Of a stretch of 29,224 bases of DNA, positions 15,196-21,427 are shown in pieces. The translations under genes were made by a program, and so were the position numbers. Numbering within the stretch: position 1 is the stretch's first letter; each line of letters begins with the position of its first letter. Below the pieces are notes generated by a model. That model saw only the letters and a program-made list of their open reading frames with translations. It ran no database searches and was not told where the DNA came from. This DNA is from JBDROU01 sp043809745 [NCBI: bacterium]. Lineage in GTDB: Bacteria > Elusimicrobiota > JBDRMW01. Where the stretch lies: the NCBI GenBank assembly GCA_043809745.1, contig JBDROU010000026.1:1-29224 (forward strand), in the 5' to 3' direction.

Positions 15196-15240
15196 CTAAG
15201 CACATAAAAAAGTGATTAACAGGAATCGCATGCTTAATCA

Positions 15241-15255
15241 TTACAATTTTTGTAA
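15241..15255. promoter_or_regulatory. Small dyad TTACAA-TTT-TTGTAA between abiEii and the phosphoesterase
   Basis: A perfect 6-bp inverted repeat with a 3-nt centre, followed at 15258-15268 by ATTACATACAT, which is identical to part of the dyad at the right window edge. The 131-nt gap also has TGATTAA/TTAATCA arms (15213-15219, 15234-15240) that could form a weak hairpin after abiEii. A regulatory role is only suggested. Confidence 0.3.
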
Positions 15256-15326
15256 GTATTACATACATGCAATTCCGAGTTTCGTTTCAGAAGTAGGATC
15301 GATTTTTACGATTCAAGGAACTGCTC

Positions 15327-16084
15327 ATGAAAATTCACATTCTATGTGACCTTCATATTGAATTTGGAAATTTTTCATTGCCTGATATTGGGCAGATATT
15401 ATTGTGCTTGCTGGCGACATTCACATTAAGGACAAAGGGACGCGTTGGATACTTGACCAGAAATCCCAGGTACCCGTCATTTATGTGATGGGGAATCACG
15501 AATTCTACGGTGACAAATTTCCTGGTCTTATAGACAAACTCAAAGAAGCAACAAAGGGATCAACTGTGCATATCCTTGAAAGCGATACGTTTGAACTCGA
15601 TGGATATACCTTCTTCGGCTGCACATTGTGGACTGACATGGCACTATTTGGAAATAAACAAGATGCTACTATCGCTGTTCGTGATGCCATGAACGACTAC
15701 CAGGTAATCCGGCTAAGCAAAACGTATCGCAGACTTACGCCGGGGGATACTATAACCTATCATTCTGCGACACTTACACAGCTTAAGAAGTTTCTTGAGA
15801 AAAGTGATCCTGATCGGACTATTGTTGTAACGCATCATGCTCCTTCATTTCAATCGGTTCCTCAGAAATATCGTTCAGATATTATAAGTGCCGGATTCTC
15901 ATCAAACCTGGATGATCTTATCAAAAGGTATCAACCTCGTCTGTGGATTCATGGGCATACCCATAACAGCTTCTGCTACAAAATAGGAAAGACAACTGTT
16001 ATCTGCAATCCTCGTGGTTATGTTACAAATTCTGGCATGCAGGAGAATAGCGAATTTAAGCCGGATTACTGTTTCACGGTATAA
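15327..16084 (+). pseudogene. Calcineurin-like metallophosphoesterase with frameshift near 15390
   Basis: From ATG 15327 (AAGGA 7 nt upstream) the frame reads MKIHILCDLHIEFGNFSLPD with the D-x-H metal motif, then loses homology. A different frame picks up at once with ADIIVLAGDIHIKDKG (second motif GD), GNHEFYG, VTHHAPS and IHGHTHNS, the remaining metal ligands. Restoring one G in the run at 15390-15392 joins the two parts as ...PDIGADIIVLAGD. The gene is thus one base from an intact 252-residue phosphoesterase; the shift may be a real mutation or a homopolymer sequencing error. Substrate unknown. A shorter product from GTG 15404 would lack the first metal ligands. Confidence 0.8.
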
Positions 16085-16095
16085 TCTCTAAAAAA

Positions 16096-16284
16096 GTGAA
16101 AAAGCGCTTTTTAGAATATCATTATACCTACCCTCTCTGGAACAAACAGAGATACTATTCTGAAAAATACCTGATGAACCTCCATTTTGAGTTTACAGCA
16201 CTATCGGGAACAACAAAAATCGAGGATATCGGCGATTTTTGCTCTGAAATACGGCTGCTAGGCTATATGCAAAAACAGAGATAA
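16096..16284 (+). repeat. Repeat unit 3, left segment (possible 62-residue frame)
   Basis: The open frame from GTG 16096 reads FLEYHYTYPLWNKQRYYSEK, then a second half FEFTALSGTTKIEDIGDF. The words EYH...W.KQ and F.FTA align with the left segments of units 1 and 2, and the DNA keeps GGCTATATGCAAAAACAGAG next to the GIY-YIG gene, like units 1 and 2. It is more likely repeat-derived DNA than an active gene; no Shine-Dalgarno of note is seen. Confidence 0.35.
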
Positions 16285-16317
16285 CGAGAGGGATCAGGCT
16301 CAGATTTCGGCTTGATG

Positions 16318-16647
16318 CTATGGACGCTTCTTTAAGCCTTCCATGTCATTATTGATGAGCGCGAATTTCTTCTTTCTGGACCATCCTTTGATTTGGTATT
16401 CGCGTTGTTGGGCCGCTGAGCGGGTAGGATGTTCTTCGGTGTGGAGAATTCTGCTTACTCCAAAGGATCTGGTGTAGTAGCCGCCTTTGCCTTGCTTATG
16501 TGTTTTTTCTCGTCGGGAAAGGTCGGTGGTTATGCCGGTATAGAGGGTTTTGTTATTGCATTCGGCTATGTAGACGTACCATGTCGGATTGGGTTTAAGT
16601 TGTGGTTGGTTTTGACTTGCACGTAACGTCAACTGCTTAACGGCCAT
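16318..16647 (-). CDS. GIY-YIG nuclease domain protein, copy 3
   Basis: This 109-residue protein has the same domain as copies 1 and 2 (TWYVYIAECNNKTLYTGITT, RREKTHKQGKGGYYTRS, AQQREYQIKGWSR) with catalytic residues kept but many substitutions, plus a 21-residue N-terminal extension rich in Gln. The start at 16647 is the only one available and lacks a clear Shine-Dalgarno. It is the most diverged copy, yet its flanking P-H-tRNA block is almost identical to that of copy 2, which points to recombination between units. Confidence 0.87.
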   Translation of the reverse strand: MAVKQLTLRASQNQPQLKPNPTWYVYIAECNNKTLYTGITTDLSRREKTHKQGKGGYYTRSFGVSRILHTEEHPTRSAAQQREYQIKGWSRKKKFALINNDMEGLKKRP

Positions 16648-16659
16648 ATTTCGGTAATC

Positions 16660-16758
16660 CCTTCGACTCGCTTCGCTCGCTCAGGAGAAACCAATTCTCT
16701 CTGAGAATTGGTTTCCTGCCCGGCCTGGGCTCGAACCAGGAGACTTCGCTTCCAGAGA
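16660..16758. repeat. 99-bp direct repeat, right copy (P + hairpin H + tRNA-Gln 3' part)
   Basis: This is the partner of 13491-13589 (97/99). P is 16660-16685; H has arms 16687-16699 and 16703-16715 with loop TCT; the rest is the 3' part of the intact tRNA-Gln gene. Identity to the left copy stops inside the anticodon arm. Confidence 0.9.
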
Positions 16759-16788
16759 GCGACGTGTTACCAATTACACCACCGGGCA
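16717..16788 (-). tRNA. tRNA-Gln (anticodon CUG)
   Basis: Read on the minus strand, 72 bases fold as a full cloverleaf: acceptor TGCCCGG/CCGGGCA, D-stem GTGT/ACAC with loop AATTGGTA, anticodon stem TCGCT/AGCGA with loop CTCTGGA (anticodon CTG), 5-nt variable loop, T-stem CCTGG/CCAGG with loop TTCGAGC. CCA is not encoded. It lies 25 nt after a macro-domain gene on the same strand, at the end of the gltX operon, and its 3' end borders the island. Confidence 0.95.
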
Positions 16789-16813
16789 AGTTAAAAATAC
16801 TTATTTAGTTGTT

Positions 16814-17371
16814 CTAGATTTTATAAATTTCTCTTATGGAAGTAAATACATTTGCAAAAATATTGTATGCTTCTTCCTCATAAACTGCAATTGTTACAAG
16901 CTTAATTGAGCTTTCTTTCGTAGTGAAATATGAAAATATATCGCTGATCATAAGTTTTGCGCAAACCTCATATGGGAACAAAGAAGTGGAAATTGAAAAG
17001 ACTGGCAATCCGATACTTTCAAATTTTTGCTTTTCCGCTTCTATAAAAGAATTATTTATAGCTTTTGAGACACTTTGATGATTTAACTCCTGCGCATCCG
17101 GCTCCATTATTGCTGCATGTATGATATTTTTAGCAGGAAGGTTACCTGCGGAAGTAACAACTACATCTCCAACTTTAACCGGTCTATCAATTGTAAGTTC
17201 TTTTCTTACATGCACACCCGAAATCTTGTAAATAGCTCTTGCAGGTCCTTTGCTCATAAAAAAGTCAGCTGAGTCGGGGCTTACAATAGCATCAACCACA
17301 AGCTTAGCAACATCACCTGATTGAATAATTACTCTGGTATTATTGACTGCAGCTTGTTTCATTTTAAGCAC
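16814..17371 (-). CDS. Divergent macro-domain protein A
   Basis: The 185-residue protein has a macro-domain layout: first strand and GD (19-20), then VDAIVSPDSADFF where families that bind ADP-ribose have NAAN, MSKGPARAIYKISG in place of the GGGV loop, VGDVVVTSAGNLPAKNIIHA (the core strand pair), and FSISTSLFPYEVCAKLM as the second phosphate loop. The ADP-ribose catalytic Asn is thus missing, so de-ADP-ribosylation cannot be assumed. The start is GTG 17371 or ATG 17362; neither has a Shine-Dalgarno. It follows macro protein B by 28 nt and precedes tRNA-Gln. Confidence 0.75.
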   Translation of the reverse strand: MLKMKQAAVNNTRVIIQSGDVAKLVVDAIVSPDSADFFMSKGPARAIYKISGVHVRKELTIDRPVKVGDVVVTSAGNLPAKNIIHAAIMEPDAQELNHQSVSKAINNSFIEAEKQKFESIGLPVFSISTSLFPYEVCAKLMISDIFSYFTTKESSIKLVTIAVYEEEAYNIFANVFTSIREIYKI

Positions 17372-17399
17372 AATTAAAATTTATTATTGACTGCAATTT

Positions 17400-18323
17400 C
17401 TAACTATAATCTTCTACTGCCAAAGAATTCAACTTGGCCACGTCTTTAAACTGAATTATAAATTTATCATAAGCTTGTCTATTAAATAAAGAAATTACTA
17501 TTAAATTAATAGAAGTAATGCTTTTCGAAAGAAAATAGCTGAAAATATGTTGTACCATAATTTTCGATATAACATCGTACGGTATTTTGCTGGATGCAAT
17601 ACCTATTGAAGGTATCGCTATTGATTTAATCTTTTTATCTTCTGAAGTAAGAAATATATTTTCTAAAGCTAATCGTATATATTCTGGCTTAGTTTCCTTT
17701 TCAGGAGGCATGATCGCAGTATGAAAAATATAGCGCTGGGTAAGTTCCCCGGCTTCTGTTACAAGCACACCACCAAGATTTATTGCACCTGCTTTTCTGG
17801 CCTCTTTTCTTATTGAATCACCGCCCTTCAATCTGATAACAGATGCTACCCCCTGTTCCATCCATAATTCTGTAGTATCAGGACTTACTATAGCCTCTAC
17901 AGGATGAACTGTCAAATCGCCAAGCATAACTTGAATTATTGTCTTGTTTATACGAACCATGGAAAACGCGCTTTCAACAATACTGCTAAATTTGTAAGGT
18001 CTTGTTTCCGGATTTTTAAGCAACTCTGCCTGTTGTTCAATTATAGAAATTTGTTCGATTTTCTCATCGCTTTTCTTAGGTTTACCTTCAAGATCATTTA
18101 TCATAATAGAAAACAGCCTGTCTTCATCTTTTGTTAGATTCTTGCCGATCTTCCGCTTCAACATCTTTAGAATCTCTAAAGGGATTATTGTACCGCTAGG
18201 ATTCTCTTCCTTACTATCGTTATTTTCAGCTTTTTTTTGCTGAGCTTTTGCAAAATTATACAACGAAAATACAAGATTATTTAAATGATGATCAATATCT
18301 TTTTGCTGTGCATTATCAACCAT
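17400..18323 (-). CDS. Divergent macro-domain protein B with N-terminal helical region
   Basis: Residues 1-110 are mainly helical and charged; PLEILKMLKRKIGKNLTKDE resembles the core of DUF1844 (pattern 'IDILEML.EKT.GNLT..E'), though this is a visual match. Residues about 125-300 form a macro domain: GD at 135-136, VEAIVSPDTTELW in the NAAN position, EQGVASVIRLKGG, GVLVTEAGELTQRYIFHTAI, and SIGIASSKIPYDVISKIM. Its start overlaps the end of gltX by 8 nt, so it is translationally coupled to the tRNA synthetase gene. Function unknown; a nucleotide-ligand sensor or binding protein is an inference. Confidence 0.72.
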   Translation of the reverse strand: MVDNAQQKDIDHHLNNLVFSLYNFAKAQQKKAENNDSKEENPSGTIIPLEILKMLKRKIGKNLTKDEDRLFSIMINDLEGKPKKSDEKIEQISIIEQQAELLKNPETRPYKFSSIVESAFSMVRINKTIIQVMLGDLTVHPVEAIVSPDTTELWMEQGVASVIRLKGGDSIRKEARKAGAINLGGVLVTEAGELTQRYIFHTAIMPPEKETKPEYIRLALENIFLTSEDKKIKSIAIPSIGIASSKIPYDVISKIMVQHIFSYFLSKSITSINLIVISLFNRQAYDKFIIQFKDVAKLNSLAVEDYS

Positions 18324-19797
18324 TTCTCACCTCTCGCTTATTAATAACATTTTCTATTCTCTGACAAACTTTGTCTTTCCCAAGTAATATAAGCAAATCA
18401 AACAAACCAGGACCCTGCATCCTCCCTGATACCGCGACCCTGACAGGATGAAATATCTTAGAAGTTTTTAAGTTATTGGCCCCTGCGAAATCCCTTAATA
18501 TTTTTTCCAGCGTTTCTTTTGTAAATTCATCGAGCTTGAAAAATAACTCTAATAATTTACTTAATAATTCCTTTGAGTCCGAAGTTAGATATTTATTAAC
18601 TGCTTGCTCATCATACACAACCTTATCATTTATAAAAATATCTACCATTTTTGGGATATCAGCTAAAGTTTTATATTTTTCTTGTTCAACCGCAATTATT
18701 TTCGTTATAAACTCATTGCTAAATTTGTCTACTTCTAATTTTGAAATCCATGGTTGGGCCAGTAATACAAGTCTATCGACCGAAAGTTTCCTCATATATT
18801 CGCCATTCATCCACAAAAGCTTTTGTTGATCAAAAATACCTGCGCTTTTAGAACATCTCTCAATTGAAAATTTTTCAATTAGTTCCGTTAACTCGAACAA
18901 CTGCTGGCTGTCTTCTGTGGACCAACCTAAGAGTGAAAGATAATTCACCATTGCCTGGGGTAAATATCCAGAATCTTTATACTGCTCAATTGATGTTGCT
19001 CCATGTCTCTTGGAAAGCCTTGATCCATCAGAACCAAGTATCATAGACAAATGAGCAAAGATAGGAATATCCCATCCAAAAGCTTTATAGATATGAATCT
19101 GTTTCGGCGTGTTTGAAAGATGATCATCACCCCTTATAACATGAGTAATCTCCATAAAATGATCATCAACCGCTACTGCAAAATTATAGGTTGGAACCCC
19201 AGATGCTTTAAGCATGATAAAGTCATCCAATAGGTTATTTTCGAAAGAAATATTATTTCTAACAACATCGTTAAACTCCACCAAACCATCAGAAGGCATC
19301 TTAAACCTTACTACGAACTCTTTACCTTCATTAGTTAATTTTTTTACCTCTTGACTGGAAAGATTTCTGCATCTTCTATCATATTGCACTGATGCTTTCT
19401 TTTCTAATGCTTCTTTGCGCATCTCTTCAAGAGCAGCACTCGAACAAAAACAACGGTAGGCGCTCCCTTTATCCAGAAGCTCTTCGGCGCTTTTTTTATA
19501 GATATCAAGCCTGTGCATCTGGTAATATGGTCCTTTATCACCCTTTGAAATAAGTTTATCATTCTCATCCAGATATGCGCCTTCATCCCAATTCAGTTCT
19601 AACCATTTAAGCCCATTAATAAGTGTTTTCATAGATTCCGGCGTAGAACGGTTTTCATCTGTATCTTCTATTCTCAATATGAATTTTCCACCGGTTTTTC
19701 TAGCATATAACCAATTAAAAATGGCAGTTCTTACGCCACCTATATGCAGGTGACCTGTTGGGCTTGGGGCAAAGCGTGTTCTTACTGTTGGTTTCAT
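18316..19797 (-). CDS. gltX: Glutamate--tRNA ligase
   Basis: The 493-residue class I synthetase attaches glutamate to tRNA-Glu with ATP. PSPTGHLHIGG (11-21) is the HIGH motif, FILRIEDTD follows, and SRLSKRHG (about 258-265) is the KMSKS-like loop. Length is normal and the C-terminal helical anticodon-binding region is present. The CFC segment near residue 117 starts the zinc-binding region, only partly kept. Many bacteria lack a glutamine synthetase for tRNA and use a non-discriminating GltX plus the GatCAB amidotransferase; having a tRNA-Gln in the same operon fits that but does not prove it. No good Shine-Dalgarno is seen before the ATG. Confidence 0.95.
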   Translation of the reverse strand: MKPTVRTRFAPSPTGHLHIGGVRTAIFNWLYARKTGGKFILRIEDTDENRSTPESMKTLINGLKWLELNWDEGAYLDENDKLISKGDKGPYYQMHRLDIYKKSAEELLDKGSAYRCFCSSAALEEMRKEALEKKASVQYDRRCRNLSSQEVKKLTNEGKEFVVRFKMPSDGLVEFNDVVRNNISFENNLLDDFIMLKASGVPTYNFAVAVDDHFMEITHVIRGDDHLSNTPKQIHIYKAFGWDIPIFAHLSMILGSDGSRLSKRHGATSIEQYKDSGYLPQAMVNYLSLLGWSTEDSQQLFELTELIEKFSIERCSKSAGIFDQQKLLWMNGEYMRKLSVDRLVLLAQPWISKLEVDKFSNEFITKIIAVEQEKYKTLADIPKMVDIFINDKVVYDEQAVNKYLTSDSKELLSKLLELFFKLDEFTKETLEKILRDFAGANNLKTSKIFHPVRVAVSGRMQGPGLFDLLILLGKDKVCQRIENVINKREVRNG

Positions 19798-19846
19798 AGA
19801 AATAACATTAAATTGTTTATATAAAATACTGTGTAGCCTTCAGATT

Positions 19847-19883
19847 AAAAACAACATTTAGTCAGTACAATCTAGTTGTTTTT
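19847..19883 (-). terminator. Weak hairpin with T-run between hisG and gltX
   Basis: On the minus strand AAAAACAAC (19883-19875) can pair with GTTGTTTTT (19855-19847) over a 19-nt loop, ending in a T-run. The stem is almost pure A/T, so at most an attenuator. The 115-nt gap is otherwise featureless; no gltX promoter is convincing. Confidence 0.25.
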
Positions 19884-19912
19884 TGCTAAAGTAAGCTATG
19901 ACTTGGGCAATT

Positions 19913-20788
19913 CTATAGAATAATCTTATTCAATGGGTACTCAATAATTCCTTCCGCACCTAAACGTTTCAACTCAGGAATAACCCTTTTTACAATTTTC
20001 TCTTCTATTATAACTTCAATAGCAACCCAGCCAGGTAAAGTTAATCTGGCTATTGTTGGTCTTTTCAATGCAGGCAGCACATTCATAATATTACTAAGTG
20101 TAGCTTCTTTTATATTCATTTTCAATCCAACCATACCTTCAGCACGCAAAGCACCTTGAAGCAAGACCGATAAATTTTCCAGTTTCTTTCTTTTCCATAC
20201 ATCTTTTTCCCATATTTTCTTATTTGCAATAAACCTTGTAGTAGAAACGAGAACCTCATCTACAATTCTTAATTTATTTGCCCTGAGGGACCCCCCAGTT
20301 TCAGTTAATTCCACTATAGCATCAACCAAATATGGTGTTTTAGCTTCTGTTGCACCCCAGGAAAATTCCACATCTGCATCTATTCTTTTAGCTTTTAAGT
20401 ACCTCTTTACAACATTTACTAATTCTGTAGCTATCTTCTTGCCTTTTAAGTCCTTTACAGATTTTATTGAAGAATCAATTGGAACAGCAACCACCCAGCG
20501 GACCGGCCTATAACCGCTTTTCGCATAGATTAGTTCCGTAATCTCCTTAACCTTCACATTACACTCACATATCCAATCATAACCTGTGAGGCCTGCATCT
20601 AATACACCATCCTCAACATATCTAGGGATTTCTTGAGAACGGATTAACATTATATCAAGTTCATCATCATCACAAACAGGAAAGTAAGACCTCTCCCCAG
20701 TGAATAACCGGATACCGGCTTTTTTAAAGATTTCAAATGTCGATTCTTGAAGACTGCCTTTTGGAAGACCAAGTTTAAGTTTTTTCAT
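19913..20788 (-). CDS. hisG: ATP phosphoribosyltransferase, long form
   Basis: This 291-residue enzyme catalyses the first step of histidine synthesis, joining ATP and [24 protein letters not shown] at the start, [25 protein letters not shown], and the PRPP loop segment [18 protein letters not shown] are family signatures. The extra domain after about 215 ([20 protein letters not shown], then [11 protein letters not shown]) is the ACT-like domain of the HisZ-independent long form, which gives histidine feedback control. It starts 1-2 nt after macro protein C and is the only his gene in the window. Confidence 0.95.
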   Translation of the reverse strand: MKKLKLGLPKGSLQESTFEIFKKAGIRLFTGERSYFPVCDDDELDIMLIRSQEIPRYVEDGVLDAGLTGYDWICECNVKVKEITELIYAKSGYRPVRWVVAVPIDSSIKSVKDLKGKKIATELVNVVKRYLKAKRIDADVEFSWGATEAKTPYLVDAIVELTETGGSLRANKLRIVDEVLVSTTRFIANKKIWEKDVWKRKKLENLSVLLQGALRAEGMVGLKMNIKEATLSNIMNVLPALKRPTIARLTLPGWVAIEVIIEEKIVKRVIPELKRLGAEGIIEYPLNKIIL

Positions 20789-20789
20789 T

Positions 20790-21326
20790 TTATATAAAAT
20801 ACTCCTGTCTAATAATATCTAAATGTGATTTAACCTTATTATACGCTTCCTCATTAAATAATACAAAATTTACGTTCAACGAATACTCCTCATGCGCAAG
20901 CAAGAAATCAAAAATTGATTCCAGTATTAACCGAGCAAAAGTATCATAAGGTATAAATGCCAATGGGGATGTAATCATTGGGAAAGCAATACTTTTTAAT
21001 GACAGAGTAACACATAACTCCATCGCGGAATTAATCGCCTTTTGAACTTCATCTCTATTAATCTCACTATCTGGATCTATAACCGCGCCCCAAATAACAT
21101 ATGATACTTTGAGTTTTTTTACAGCACTGTATATTATGCCACCTTTCTCAACAGGAATATGTTCTCTAGTTGATTCAAATATTTCTTCGCCTTCTTTAGC
21201 TCGAATTACCTGAGACAACCCCGATGACATAGATATTGCATAAGTATCCGGACAAAACACCGCATCAGCCTCGAATTCTGCGATATCCCCCTGTATAATT
21301 TTTAACGTAGACTTCTTAATCTTCAT
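20790..21326 (-). CDS. Divergent macro-domain protein C
   Basis: The 178-residue protein is the third paralogue: [15 protein letters not shown] (GD at 13-14), CPDT at 25-28 in place of [17 protein letters not shown] for the glycine loop, [20 protein letters not shown], and [20 protein letters not shown]. It is the first gene after the promoter at 21373-21400 and touches hisG. Sequence identity with A and B is modest, but the signature positions and the final YDTF/YDVI/YEVC helix agree. No family function is known for this variant. Confidence 0.72.
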   Translation of the reverse strand: MKIKKSTLKIIQGDIAEFEADAVFCPDTYAISMSSGLSQVIRAKEGEEIFESTREHIPVEKGGIIYSAVKKLKVSYVIWGAVIDPDSEINRDEVQKAINSAMELCVTLSLKSIAFPMITSPLAFIPYDTFARLILESIFDFLLAHEEYSLNVNFVLFNEEAYNKVKSHLDIIRQEYFI

Positions 21327-21372
21327 TTGAGACTAATAAGTAATCATTTTTTGTTAATTCCAACAATCAAAT

Positions 21373-21400
21373 ACTATAATATTACCACCAAATTTGTAAA
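21373..21400 (-). promoter_or_regulatory. Promoter of the macro C-hisG-gltX-macro B-macro A-tRNA-Gln operon
   Basis: On the minus strand TTTACA (21400-21395) and TATAGT (21378-21373), each 5/6, are separated by 16 bp in the gap after the M23 gene. The expected start near 21366 gives a leader of about 40 nt. Confidence 0.5.
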
Positions 21401-21427
21401 CACTTATTTAATGCCCCAATTACAAAT

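Larger units (their letters stand above)
13491..16758. mobile_element. Candidate tRNA-Gln-associated island module (cargo: AbiE pair, phosphoesterase, GIY-YIG copy 3)
   Basis: The 99-bp direct repeats at both ends, one holding a tRNA 3' fragment and the other part of the intact tRNA, have the geometry left when an element inserts at a tRNA 3' end. No integrase gene is present, so either the element was moved in trans, it lost its integrase, or homologous recombination between repeat units built the structure. The GIY-YIG nuclease is the only candidate for a self-encoded mobility function. Boundaries are placed at the repeat ends. Confidence 0.45.

Noticed and set aside
3994-16788. CRISPR array or integron
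   Set aside because: Repeats number only three, are kilobases apart and contain a gene each; no cas genes, IntI or attC-like gene-cassette pattern is present.
16814-18323. ADP-ribosyl hydrolase assignment for the macro proteins
   Set aside because: The NAAN motif with its catalytic Asn is replaced by SPDS/SPDT, so a hydrolase label is not supported.
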